A stretch of DNA of 14,566 nt. Source: CAYSVN01 sp964434585. GTDB taxonomy: Bacteria > Patescibacteriota > Gracilibacteria > Peribacterales > Peribacteraceae. The notes under the pieces were generated by a model, which was given only the letters and a program-made list of their open reading frames with translations, was not told where the DNA came from and did no database searches. A program made the translations under genes and the position numbers. How positions within the stretch are numbered: position 1 is the stretch's first letter; each line of letters starts with the position of its first letter. Shown one piece after another: positions 1 to 6,133 of this stretch. The stretch spans positions 1-14,566 of the forward strand of contig CAYSVN010000028.1 of assembly GCA_964434585.1 (NCBI GenBank). The letters are read 5' to 3'.

Positions 1-4
1 GATG

Positions 5-10
5 TATAAT
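5..10 (+). promoter_or_regulatory. candidate -10 box upstream of the YbjQ-family gene
   Basis: A perfect TATAAT lies at 5-10, directly preceded by TG. It would start transcription near base 17, giving a leader of about 52 bases made almost wholly of pyrimidines. No -35 can be judged because the window begins here. Most other first genes in this window have the -10 only six to nine bases from the start codon, so this spacing is atypical and the call is weak. Confidence 0.35.
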
Positions 11-19
11 AAAAACAAG

Positions 20-68
20 ACCCTTTTTCTACTTCTTCTTCCTTTTCTACCTCTTTAACCTTTGTGCA
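20..68 (-). repeat. half of a 9-base-period foldback element (pyrimidine arm)
   Basis: Bases 21-63 hold no G and only four A. Read on the minus strand the tract splits into 9-base units: GTTAAAGAG (59-51), GTAGAAAAG (50-42), GAAGAAGAA (41-33), GTAGAAAAA (32-24). This is the arm type seen in the complete foldbacks at 3780-3842, 5631-5736 and 10303-10403, in which the 3' arm of the transcript is the pyrimidine-rich one. The partner arm would lie left of the window. The tract runs up to the start codon at 69, so it may double as the leader of that gene. Confidence 0.5.
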
Positions 69-383
69 ATGATTACTACAACAACCGAAACCATACCTAG
101 TAAAACTGTAAAAGATATCCTTGGCATTGCTAGGGGTAGTACAGTGCGTTCGCGTAATGTGGCAATGGATTTTTTCGCTGGCCTTAAAAGTATTATTGGT
201 GGTGAGCTTAGTGAATATACAAAACTGCAGGCAGATGCACGTGAGCAGGCATTACAGCGAATGGTGCAAGATGCTCAATCTCTTGGTGCAGACGCTGTTA
301 TTAACGTTCGCTTAACAACCTCTACTATTATTGGTGGAGCGTCAGAAATTTTAGCTTACGGCACGGCTGTTAAATGTACCTAA
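69..383 (+). CDS. YbjQ/UPF0145 (DUF74) family protein
   Basis: This 104-residue protein matches the YbjQ/UPF0145 family, usually about 105 residues. Visible family features are the N-terminal strand ending in DILGIARGSTVRSRN (about 17-31), the central helix rich in A, E and Q (about 50-69, containing AREQALQRM) and the hallmark ending, GADAVINVRL (73-82) followed by a Gly-rich turn and LAYGTAVKC. Family members form small ring-like oligomers and are often annotated as putative heavy-metal-binding; no molecular function is firmly established. There is no signal peptide or membrane segment, so it should be cytoplasmic. Its TAA is directly followed by the ATG of the 44-residue membrane peptide, so the two are very likely co-translated. 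The start has no Shine-Dalgarno sequence. Confidence 0.85.
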   Translation: MITTTTETIPSKTVKDILGIARGSTVRSRNVAMDFFAGLKSIIGGELSEYTKLQADAREQALQRMVQDAQSLGADAVINVRLTTSTIIGGASEILAYGTAVKCT

Positions 384-518
384 ATGATATTACTGCCAAT
401 AACAGCAATGGCTTTGTATATCTTTTTTTGGTTAGCGCTAGTATGTGTGTTTATCTATTTTGTGTATCAAAGAATACAAAATATAAAAACAGAGCAGTTC
501 GAAAAACGAGATAACTAA
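384..518 (+). CDS. 44-residue single-pass membrane peptide
   Basis: A short open frame starts at the ATG touching the TAA of the upstream YbjQ-family gene (TAAATG, no gap) and ends at TAA 516-518. The product is one hydrophobic segment of about 26 residues (roughly 3-28, rich in I, L, F, W, V and Y) followed by a polar, mostly basic tail (about 30-44) ending KRDN. That is the shape of a small N-out, C-in membrane peptide. No family is recognised. The zero spacing argues for coupled translation and a shared role, perhaps as a membrane anchor or partner. It is too short for most gene callers. Against it: no ribosome-binding site and no homology information. Confidence 0.5.
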   Translation: MILLPITAMALYIFFWLALVCVFIYFVYQRIQNIKTEQFEKRDN

Positions 519-561
519 TGCTTTAAACTTAAGCCTTTACTATAGACTTAATCGTAAAAAA

Positions 562-1095
562 CTATGTGCTAACGCCATAAAGAAGTGCGTGAGTTTTTTC
601 TTTAAGCGCAAGGCTGCGTTGGGCAATTCTACTCATAGAGCAATATAACCCAAGCTGCTTCTGTAATAATAATAAATATTCCGTTGAACCGTCAGGACTA
701 TCTTCATTTTCTGTAATATTCATAACTTTTTCGCGTAAGAATGAAATTCTACTTTGTAACGAATCTAGTTTTTGTACATCAAGTTTAGTATATGTTTCTA
801 AATCTTTGTAAGGGCTAAGCTTCTTTTTTACAGACCTGCTTAAATTAAGTACAGAATCAATCCCCCACCATTTAAATGTACGATCAATACCAAGTTGTTG
901 CTGAGATTGTTTCTCTAGTTCAAAATACTGACTATAAAACTTAGCTTCTTCTTGCAGTAATTGTTCCAGTCTTGCTCGTTCTTGGTTAAGAAGTTCATCG
1001 GTAACCAGGTTAGAATTTTCAGCAGAGTCTAACCCAATTAAGGGCATTGTATCCATGTCGGCAACTGCAACTATTGATTCAGGAACTGGAGGCAT
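562..1095 (-). CDS. orphan coiled-coil protein, 177 aa
   Basis: I do not recognise this protein. It has an acidic N-terminus (1-35), a first predicted coiled-coil helix with heptad-like Leu/Phe spacing (about 35-67, EQLLQEEAKFYSQYFELEKQ), a WWGIDS turn near 76-81, and further helices at about 105-125 (LDSLQSRISFLREKV) and 140-170. There is no signal peptide or membrane segment, so it is probably cytoplasmic. It is divergent from rsmH across a 99-base spacer with candidate promoters in both directions. The ATG is supported by a TACTAT box exactly six bases upstream, which implies a leaderless transcript. The stop is TAG. Confidence 0.75.
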   Translation of the reverse strand: MPPVPESIVAVADMDTMPLIGLDSAENSNLVTDELLNQERARLEQLLQEEAKFYSQYFELEKQSQQQLGIDRTFKWWGIDSVLNLSRSVKKKLSPYKDLETYTKLDVQKLDSLQSRISFLREKVMNITENEDSPDGSTEYLLLLQKQLGLYCSMSRIAQRSLALKEKTHALLYGVST

Positions 1096-1101
1096 AATTA
1101 T

Positions 1102-1131
1102 ATAGTAAAGCTAAGGAAATTGGAGTATAAA
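1102..1131 (-). promoter_or_regulatory. leaderless promoter of the 177-aa gene
   Basis: On the minus strand, TTTATA (1131-1126), an 18-base gap and TACTAT (1107-1102) are followed by exactly six bases and the ATG at 1095. The predicted +1 is the A of the start codon. Confidence 0.5.
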
Positions 1132-1160
1132 CGATTAAAAACCGAAATCAATATCCATCC

Positions 1161-1188
1161 TTGCTATTGAACAAAAAATGAGTACAAT
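1161..1188 (+). promoter_or_regulatory. leaderless promoter of the rsmH operon
   Basis: TTGCTA (1161-1166), a 16-base gap and TACAAT (1183-1188) are followed by six bases and the GTG start at 1195. The predicted +1 is the G of GTG, so the mRNA would have no leader. Confidence 0.6.
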
Positions 1189-1194
1189 AGGAAT

Positions 1195-2091
1195 GTGACC
1201 TATAAGCCACATCATCAGCCTGTACTCCTTAAAGAAACTCTAGAGTTGCTAGCGCCTAAGGAAGGTGAAACCGTGCTCGATCTTACATTAGGTCTAGGTG
1301 GTCATGCATTACAAATTTGTAAACACATTGGTAAGGAAGGTAAATATATTGGCTTAGATGCCGACGAAGCAAATATTGCCATTGCAAAAGAGAATCTAAA
1401 AGACCATGCAGATATTCTACAGGTTATCCATAGTAACATGGCAGAATTGCCCAATGTTTTTACAGACACTGTAGATATTGTCTTTGCAGATTTAGGATTA
1501 AGTTCGCCGCATATAGATGACCCAACGCGCGGGTTTATGTTTCGCGAAGATGCTCCACTTGACTGTCGTTACGACCGCAGTCAAGGTATAACAGCGGCAG
1601 AACTTATTGAAGACCACACAGCTAATGGACTTGCTGGTGTATTGTTTCACTATGGTGAATTACGCCAAAGCCATAAACTAGCAAAGGCGATAAAAGAAGC
1701 TGCACCTCAAACAACAAGGCAATTATTTACAGCAATAGAATCTGTCGTGGGATATCGGGTAAAATCGATTGCCCCCCAAGTGTTTCAGGCGCTTAGAATT
1801 AAATTAAATAGAGAGCTAGAATCCCTAGAAGTATTACTTACCTCTTTAGAATCAATAGTAAATCCAGGTGGGCGTTGCGGCGTCATGAGTTACCACTCGC
1901 TAGAAGATCGCCTTGTTAAGCAGGCGTTTAGGCAATTAAGCGCCCCAGAAATAGATGAAACAACAGGGCAAATTACAAAACATTCTCCATGGAAAGTAGT
2001 AACAAAAAAACCAATAATGCCCACTCAGGCAGAAATTGACTTAAATCCTCGGTCAAGAAGTGCTAAACTCCGTGTAATAAAACATATTTAA
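1195..2091 (+). CDS. rsmH: 16S rRNA m4C1402 N4-methyltransferase RsmH
   Basis: RsmH (formerly MraW) uses S-adenosylmethionine to methylate N4 of C1402 in the decoding centre of 16S rRNA. The 298 residues show the family signatures in order: HQPVLLKETLELL at the N-terminus (7-19), the SAM-binding glycine loop LDLTLGLGGHA (28-38), the acidic strand end GLDAD (53-57), the DLGLSSPHIDDPTRGF block (99-114), PLDCRYDR (121-128) and the C-terminal SYHSLEDRLVK (232-242). Length is typical. The GTG start is chosen because it sits six bases after a -10 box and directly precedes the conserved N-terminus; an ATG two bases earlier hits TGA at once. It is the first gene of an operon, and its TAA shares a base with the ATG of the FtsL-like gene, the classical dcw-cluster order. 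Confidence 0.96.
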   Translation: MTYKPHHQPVLLKETLELLAPKEGETVLDLTLGLGGHALQICKHIGKEGKYIGLDADEANIAIAKENLKDHADILQVIHSNMAELPNVFTDTVDIVFADLGLSSPHIDDPTRGFMFREDAPLDCRYDRSQGITAAELIEDHTANGLAGVLFHYGELRQSHKLAKAIKEAAPQTTRQLFTAIESVVGYRVKSIAPQVFQALRIKLNRELESLEVLLTSLESIVNPGGRCGVMSYHSLEDRLVKQAFRQLSAPEIDETTGQITKHSPWKVVTKKPIMPTQAEIDLNPRSRSAKLRVIKHI

Positions 2092-2435
2092 TGCCTCAAT
2101 ACTCTAAAGCACCGGCTGCACGTCGCACATCACTTAATACCATTGTGGAACAAAGCACCCTTATGTTGATGTCTGTCATTGTAGTACTTATTATTGGTTT
2201 AGCCGTCCTTCGGTTATTCCACCAAAATAGCACTGCTACTCGCGGATATACATTAAGAACATTAGAGGCAGAACGAGCAGAGCTAAGTTACCAAGAAGAA
2301 GTATTAACAACACAGCTAGCAGAAGTACGCTCCTTAGATGTGCTATTGGAAAACGAAAATGTACAAGCGATGAACAGCACTTTAAGCCCAGTGTATGTAA
2401 AAGATAACACTGCCGTTGCTCTTAACCAAAACTAA
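2091..2435 (+). CDS. FtsL/DivIC-like cell-division membrane protein
   Basis: This 114-residue protein has the FtsL/DivIC plan: a short basic cytoplasmic N-terminus (about 1-20, with RR at 11-12), one transmembrane helix (about 23-42, LMLMSVIVVLIIGLAVL) and an extracytoplasmic coiled coil (about 53-84, LRTLEAERAELSYQEEVLTTQL). FtsL and DivIC form a complex with FtsQ/DivIB that activates septal peptidoglycan synthesis. Sequence conservation in this family is poor, so the call rests on topology and on position directly after rsmH, where ftsL normally lies. The ATG overlaps the rsmH stop by one base (TAATG), implying translational coupling. Unusually, no ftsI follows. The exact gene name (ftsL or divIC) is uncertain. 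Confidence 0.7.
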   Translation: MPQYSKAPAARRTSLNTIVEQSTLMLMSVIVVLIIGLAVLRLFHQNSTATRGYTLRTLEAERAELSYQEEVLTTQLAEVRSLDVLLENENVQAMNSTLSPVYVKDNTAVALNQN

Positions 2436-2440
2436 TAATT

Positions 2441-3367
2441 ATGATTGCAATTTTTGGACACCAAAACCCCGACACCGATGCTATTTGTAGCGCTATTGTG
2501 GCTGCGGATTATTTTACAGGCGTAGGTTACAACGTAACTGCTTTTAGATTAGGCAGCATTTCGCCAGAAACAGAGTTTGTATTAAAAAAAATAGGAGTTA
2601 AATCACCAGAATTGTTAAAAAGCATAGATGATGGATCAGACGTAATACTGGTAGACCACAACATGGTAAGTCAATCGCTTCCAAATTTACAATCATTAAA
2701 TGTGCTTGGCTATATTGACCATCATGCTATTGAAAATATTAGCTCACCTCATCCAATTTATGTACGATTCGAGCCTCTAGGTTCTACTTGTAGTATTTTG
2801 TATAGAATGTATACAACAGACGCTATGATGATTTCAAAACCAATGGCAGCCTTGATGCTTAGCGGTATTTTAAGTGACACCTTAGGCTTTAGAAGTCCAA
2901 CGACAACTGATGATGATAAAAAAATTGCAGAGCAGTTAGCAAGTATTGCAGGAGTAAGCGATATAGAATCATACGCATTTGAAATGTTTGCTGCAAAATC
3001 TAATGTAGGACATCTATCAGATAAAGAATTAATAACTACCGATTTTAAAGTGTACGAACCAGCTGGTAAAATGGTTGGATTAGGTGTGGTTGAAACCACA
3101 AATCCTGAGCAAATTTTAAAAAGAAAAGACGGACTTCTTAAAGCCATGCAACAAATTAAAGAAGAAAAAAATCTAGATTTTATTCTACTAAGCGTGATAG
3201 ACATTTTAGAGGAATCAAATACAACCTTTGTGTTGAGTGGTGAAGAGGAAGCCTTGGTACAGCAAGTGTTCAGTGCAAGTACTAATGATAATGTGGCAGA
3301 CTTAGGAAGCCGAGTTTCGCGTAAAAAACAAATGCAACCACAAATAGAAGACTATTTAAATAGTTAG
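2441..3367 (+). CDS. ppaC: manganese-dependent inorganic pyrophosphatase (family II, DHH)
   Basis: This cytoplasmic enzyme hydrolyses pyrophosphate to two phosphates, pulling nucleotide- and tRNA-charging reactions forward. All family II metal and substrate signatures are visible: GHQNPDTD (6-13, with His7, Asp11 and Asp13 as metal ligands), VDHN (71-74), the DHH motif IDHH (92-95), SDTLGFRSPTTT (145-156, ligand Asp146) and the C-terminal DHHA2 substrate clamp SRKKQ followed by P (293-300). The length, 308, equals the usual short form without a CBS-domain insert. It starts five bases after the FtsL-like stop with no Shine-Dalgarno sequence, so it is the third gene of the rsmH operon. The stop is TAG. 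The spacer to the convergent membrane-protein gene is only 30 bases. Confidence 0.95.
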   Translation: MIAIFGHQNPDTDAICSAIVAADYFTGVGYNVTAFRLGSISPETEFVLKKIGVKSPELLKSIDDGSDVILVDHNMVSQSLPNLQSLNVLGYIDHHAIENISSPHPIYVRFEPLGSTCSILYRMYTTDAMMISKPMAALMLSGILSDTLGFRSPTTTDDDKKIAEQLASIAGVSDIESYAFEMFAAKSNVGHLSDKELITTDFKVYEPAGKMVGLGVVETTNPEQILKRKDGLLKAMQQIKEEKNLDFILLSVIDILEESNTTFVLSGEEEALVQQVFSASTNDNVADLGSRVSRKKQMQPQIEDYLNS

Positions 3368-3397
3368 TAATAACGCTCGAACGAGAACATAAATTAT

Positions 3398-3733
3398 TTA
3401 AGTATTTTTCAGTTCATACTGTGCCTCGCGAATTTCCCATGCGAGCACTACTGCTACAATTGTTCGTAGTAGTACCAGTACTGTCAGTTTTCCTAGTTCG
3501 TCCCAACTTGGTTGTAGCATAGAAAGGATAATATCTTTACCTACTAAAAATTCTAAACCTAGCGCTAAGTATTTTCCTAACTCAATTCTAATATTAGGAA
3601 GGCTGGCTTTGCAAGTTAGGCAAGATCTCGTAAAGTGATATAAGCTAGCCATCGAACCATAAAGCATAATAAACACACCAATAGCGCCAAAAATTATACT
3701 AGCCCAATGTGCAAATAAATGTAAATAATCCAT
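3398..3733 (-). CDS. DUF1622 family membrane protein
   Basis: The 111-residue product has three likely membrane segments: about 8-30 (WASIIFGAIGVFIMLYGSMA), about 53-72 (YLALGLEFLVGKDIILSML) and about 80-100 (LGKLTVLVLLRTIVAVVLAWEI). The layout RIELGKYLALGLEFLVGKDII, a PSWDELGKL loop and a final segment with an Arg-Thr pair and a closing Glu is the DUF1622 pattern. Function is unknown; it acts in the cytoplasmic membrane. The start is fixed by an extended -10 box exactly six bases upstream, giving a leaderless mRNA. It lies downstream of the nucleotidyltransferase gene on the same strand but is separated by a foldback terminator and has its own promoter, so it is probably monocistronic. Confidence 0.8.
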   Translation of the reverse strand: MDYLHLFAHWASIIFGAIGVFIMLYGSMASLYHFTRSCLTCKASLPNIRIELGKYLALGLEFLVGKDIILSMLQPSWDELGKLTVLVLLRTIVAVVLAWEIREAQYELKNT

Positions 3734-3739
3734 CTATGT

Positions 3740-3750
3740 ATTATAGCATA
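3740..3750 (-). promoter_or_regulatory. extended -10 leaderless promoter of the DUF1622 gene
   Basis: On the minus strand TATGC (3750-3746) runs into TATAAT (3745-3740), then six bases, then ATG at 3733. The predicted +1 is the A of ATG. No good -35 is seen, as expected for a TG-extended -10. The same 11 bases occur upstream of the gene starting at 14489. Confidence 0.7.
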
Positions 3751-3779
3751 GTCCGAGTATTTCCCCTATATCTTTAAAA

Positions 3780-3842
3780 GTAAAAAAGGAAGAAAAAGAA
3801 GTAGAGGAATGTTTCTACATTTTTTAACCCTTCTTCTTTACC
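3780..3842 (-). terminator. purine/pyrimidine foldback, likely terminator of the nucleotidyltransferase gene
   Basis: Four bases past the stop codon of the minus-strand nucleotidyltransferase gene, an imperfect hairpin of about 26 pairs begins. Its apex is a perfect five-pair stem (3801-3805 with 3814-3818) around an eight-base loop. The base joins GTAAA with TTTAC, and the transcript's 3' side ends in six T. On the plus strand the left arm reads as 9-base units GTAAAAAAG, GAAGAAAAA, GAAGTAGAG. It has the same architecture as the elements at 5631-5736 and 10303-10403, with different base composition. Confidence 0.6.
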
Positions 3843-3846
3843 TAGT

Positions 3847-4815
3847 CTAAGTATTACTAAAGTCCTGACCTTCCAACATTGTATCAGCGGCAATCATTTT
3901 ACCTGTAAATTCACAGTGTGTTAATTGAGAATGTTTATCAATAACACAGTCTTTTAAAATGCAGTCATGCAATACGCAGCCCTCAAACACAACGACATTA
4001 TTTAAGACACAGCGTTGCACCTCACTCCCCTCGCCTAGCACAACCCCATTATGTGTCTCTGAGTTTTTGTCGATACTCGCACCAGGCTTAACAATGGTAC
4101 GCGTGCCAGTAAATTGCTTATTAAAAGCGCTATAGGCCTGAAAAGAACCAATGTCTACCCAGTCACCCATAAAGCCAACACAATCAATAGGTACATTCGC
4201 ATTTTGCAAAGCTACAAACATTTCTCCTGCATTGTCTGGGAAGTTTTCAGCATGCTTAAGGACAGTATTAACGTGTGCCTTAGGCAAAATGCTACAGCCT
4301 GTATTAACAAGTGTGCTTTTAGGGTTGTCAGGCTTTTCTTCAAAAGAAATAACACGTCCTTGGTTATCTAATTCAGCAATTCCAAATTTTTTAGCCTTCT
4401 GCTTATCTTCAATATCATAAGCAATTAAAAATGGCGTACTGCCATCATAAGTTTTAATAAGGTTTTCAATCGACTCAGAAAAATAATTATCTCCTAGTAA
4501 AAATAAAATATCATCATCAATATTGTAGCGCTCCACCCATTGATTAAGTGCGCCTAGTGTACCTAGCTTTTGGCTGTCGTCATTGGTTTGTTCTATTACA
4601 ATGCTAACAGGTCTATCCAATGTGCTGGCCCAGCGTTTAAATTCGTTTTCAAATACGGCATTCGTGCTAACAGCAATAGGTAAATTCTTTGGAATGCCCT
4701 CAATTAAATATGTTAAAATTGGCTTACCAGCAATAGGTAGTAGTGGCTTTGGTCGTAGTTCACTTAGGGGCCAAAGACGGGTAGCAAACCCACCAGCTAA
4801 AATAAAGACGTGCAT
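3847..4815 (-). CDS. sugar-phosphate nucleotidyltransferase (NTP_transferase family)
   Basis: The protein belongs to the enzymes that join a sugar 1-phosphate to an NTP, giving an NDP-sugar and pyrophosphate for envelope glycans. It has the N-terminal nucleotide-binding signature LAGGFATRLWPLSELRPKP (6-24; Gly8, Gly9, Arg13, Lys23), the metal-binding LLGDN (106-110), FEEKP (158-162), NTG (171-173) and GDWVDIG (217-223, metal-site Asp221). Residues 240-310 carry hexapeptide-like strands (KPGASIDKN, GVVLGEGSEV) typical of a short left-handed beta-helix. At 322 residues it lies between RmlA-type and longer bifunctional forms. The base and sugar (dTTP/glucose, GTP/mannose or UTP/glucose) cannot be fixed from sequence alone. 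A candidate -10 lies 14 bases upstream. It is divergent from the lipoprotein gene; the stop is TAG. Confidence 0.88.
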   Translation of the reverse strand: MHVFILAGGFATRLWPLSELRPKPLLPIAGKPILTYLIEGIPKNLPIAVSTNAVFENEFKRWASTLDRPVSIVIEQTNDDSQKLGTLGALNQWVERYNIDDDILFLLGDNYFSESIENLIKTYDGSTPFLIAYDIEDKQKAKKFGIAELDNQGRVISFEEKPDNPKSTLVNTGCSILPKAHVNTVLKHAENFPDNAGEMFVALQNANVPIDCVGFMGDWVDIGSFQAYSAFNKQFTGTRTIVKPGASIDKNSETHNGVVLGEGSEVQRCVLNNVVVFEGCVLHDCILKDCVIDKHSQLTHCEFTGKMIAADTMLEGQDFSNT

Positions 4816-4829
4816 AAAAGGTTAAAGGT

Positions 4830-4859
4830 AGTGTAGCATAAGCAAAACCATTCTTGTAA
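4830..4859 (-). promoter_or_regulatory. promoter of the nucleotidyltransferase gene
   Basis: On the minus strand, TTACAA (4859-4854), an 18-base gap ending in TATGC and TACACT (4835-4830) form a candidate extended promoter. The predicted start of transcription is near 4823, leaving a leader of about eight bases without a ribosome-binding site. Confidence 0.5.
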
Positions 4860-4864
4860 GACTC

Positions 4865-5626
4865 ATGAAAAACATTTTTCTTTTTCTCATCCCATTACTG
4901 TTAATTGCTTGCCAGCCGCCACACCCTCTTCTTGGTGAACAATCATTAGAAGGTAGTCTAGAGCCAGCCTCTATCTCTGCTGTAAGGCGTGGAAGTCATT
5001 TATTTAAACAGGATAATCAAGAAGTACTTTATGTAGATTCCAGCGTTGTTAATTTGTATAACTACGAATTTCAGGATGTAAAAATAGATGGCTTAGTAGA
5101 AGTAAATACAAATCCTGATACTTATCCTGTTATGGCTGTAAGTAGTATAAAGCGTGTTGGAAAAAGTGCAGTAACCAGCTGGGAATTACCAGCGTTTAAT
5201 ATAGCACTGCAAACACCAGCTTTGTGGAATATGTTGCGCAATGGTAATGAAGTTCAGTTTTTCTTAACGGGGCAATCTCAACCAGTAATGCAAATTAGCA
5301 CAACAGCTCTAAGTCCTAGCGATGGTGAGCCATTAACAATTGATGAGCAATTAGCAGAGCATGTTGTTACGGCTACGGCAGAATTTATAACAATTTACAG
5401 TGAGCCAAAACTTATCATAACATATTTAGGGGGTGAGGACTGGCAACAAGCTTGGAAAGACGCCTATAACAGCATTACATTTATAAACGAGGCAGAAGTA
5501 CCAGTAATTACACCAGTTGCCGGTAGCGGCAAGCCTTGTGGCGGTATAGGTGGTGTGCTTTGCCCCGATGGTGAATGGTGCCAAGTACTAAGTGCCGATG
5601 GAATTGGTAAGTGCCGTGGGCTATAA
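4865..5626 (+). CDS. lipoprotein with a four-Cys C-terminal motif
   Basis: The N-terminus is a clear type II signal peptide: MK, a hydrophobic stretch (4-13), then the lipobox LIAC with the lipidated Cys at 16. The mature protein should be anchored to the outer face of the cytoplasmic membrane. Residues 20-210 are a mixed domain I do not recognise. After a PVAGSG linker the protein ends with a compact motif, CGGIGGVLCPDGEWCQ followed ten residues later by KC (four cysteines in about 26 residues), suited to two disulfides. Similar CGG-x-CPxGxxC tails occur in secreted bacterial proteins. The ATG is the only start giving a proper signal peptide. It is transcribed alone, divergent from the nucleotidyltransferase gene, and is followed four bases later by a foldback terminator. 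No convincing promoter was found. Confidence 0.8.
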   Translation: MKNIFLFLIPLLLIACQPPHPLLGEQSLEGSLEPASISAVRRGSHLFKQDNQEVLYVDSSVVNLYNYEFQDVKIDGLVEVNTNPDTYPVMAVSSIKRVGKSAVTSWELPAFNIALQTPALWNMLRNGNEVQFFLTGQSQPVMQISTTALSPSDGEPLTIDEQLAEHVVTATAEFITIYSEPKLIITYLGGEDWQQAWKDAYNSITFINEAEVPVITPVAGSGKPCGGIGGVLCPDGEWCQVLSADGIGKCRGL

Positions 5627-5630
5627 AGAC

Positions 5631-5741
5631 GTTGCAGAAGTTGAAGATGTTGCAATGGTTTTAGAAGGGCTTAGTTTTATACACATTGTAAACTGAGCAA
5701 CCTTTTACATCCCTGACGCATTTGCAACTTCTGCAATTTTT
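5631..5741 (+). terminator. foldback element A: 9-base-period arms, terminator-like
   Basis: The element starts four bases after the lipoprotein stop. Outer arms 5632-5643 and 5725-5736 are a perfect 12-pair inverted repeat. The apex is an eight-pair stem (5670-5677 with 5690-5697, one G-U) with a 12-base loop. A T5 run (5737-5741) follows, giving an intrinsic-terminator shape. The left arm divides into 9-base units GTTGCAGAA, GTTGAAGAT, GTTGCAATG, GTTTTAGAA (5631-5666). The right arm read on the minus strand also divides into 9-base units (5737-5693). It shares core and order with element B after recA. Confidence 0.7.
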
Positions 5742-5771
5742 ATTAATCTAAGGTTTCAAAAAACTATCTTT

Positions 5772-5782
5772 TATGATATAAT
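5772..5782 (+). promoter_or_regulatory. extended -10 leaderless promoter of the 5789-8825 operon
   Basis: TATGA (5772-5776) plus TATAAT (5777-5782) is followed by exactly six bases and the ATG at 5789. The predicted +1 is the A of ATG. Confidence 0.7.
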
Positions 5783-5788
5783 AATGGG

Positions 5789-6133
5789 ATGGCTGACACA
5801 AATTCCAACACTGATGAAATAGAAGAAAAAACACTCACAAATCAGTGGTTATTTAATGAAATAATGCGCCATATTGAACCAGAGCTACTACAAAGTAATG
5901 AAGAGTTAGAATTAAAGTATACCCAGGAAACAGAGGCCGATATGACTGAACGCTTAGAGCGCTATCAACAAGCTTTTACACGTTACCACGAGGTAGCCAA
6001 TCAATTAAAAAAAGGCTTAGAAATGGATATTCTTACAAAAAGAAAAGAGAGACGGTTAACATCAATAGCGGAAGACAGTAAGCAGGCCGAAGAGGTACTT
6101 AATAATCTTTCTGATAAAATTGATAATGCATAA
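5789..6133 (+). CDS. small coiled-coil protein of unknown function, first gene of a two-gene operon
   Basis: The 114 residues are highly charged (many E, K and R) and mostly predicted helical. A likely coiled coil runs from about 37 to 110 (LLQSNEELELKYTQETEADMTERLERYQQAF and onwards to VLNNLSDKI). There is no signal peptide, membrane segment or Cys. I recognise no family. The start is set by the extended -10 six bases upstream. Its stop lies inside the start region of the ~900-residue gene (overlap of eight bases from the ATG at 6126), so translation is probably coupled and the products likely work together, the small protein perhaps as a partner or chaperone of the large one (inference). 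Confidence 0.75.
   Translation: MADTNSNTDEIEEKTLTNQWLFNEIMRHIEPELLQSNEELELKYTQETEADMTERLERYQQAFTRYHEVANQLKKGLEMDILTKRKERRLTSIAEDSKQAEEVLNNLSDKIDNA

Noticed and set aside
2758..3204. 148-codon minus-strand frame inside the pyrophosphatase gene
   Set aside because: It lies wholly opposite a gene with all family II motifs, has Ser/Leu-rich shadow composition and no promoter.
4114..4825. Three plus-strand frames opposite the nucleotidyltransferase gene
   Set aside because: They mirror a well-conserved enzyme and show no protein features of their own.
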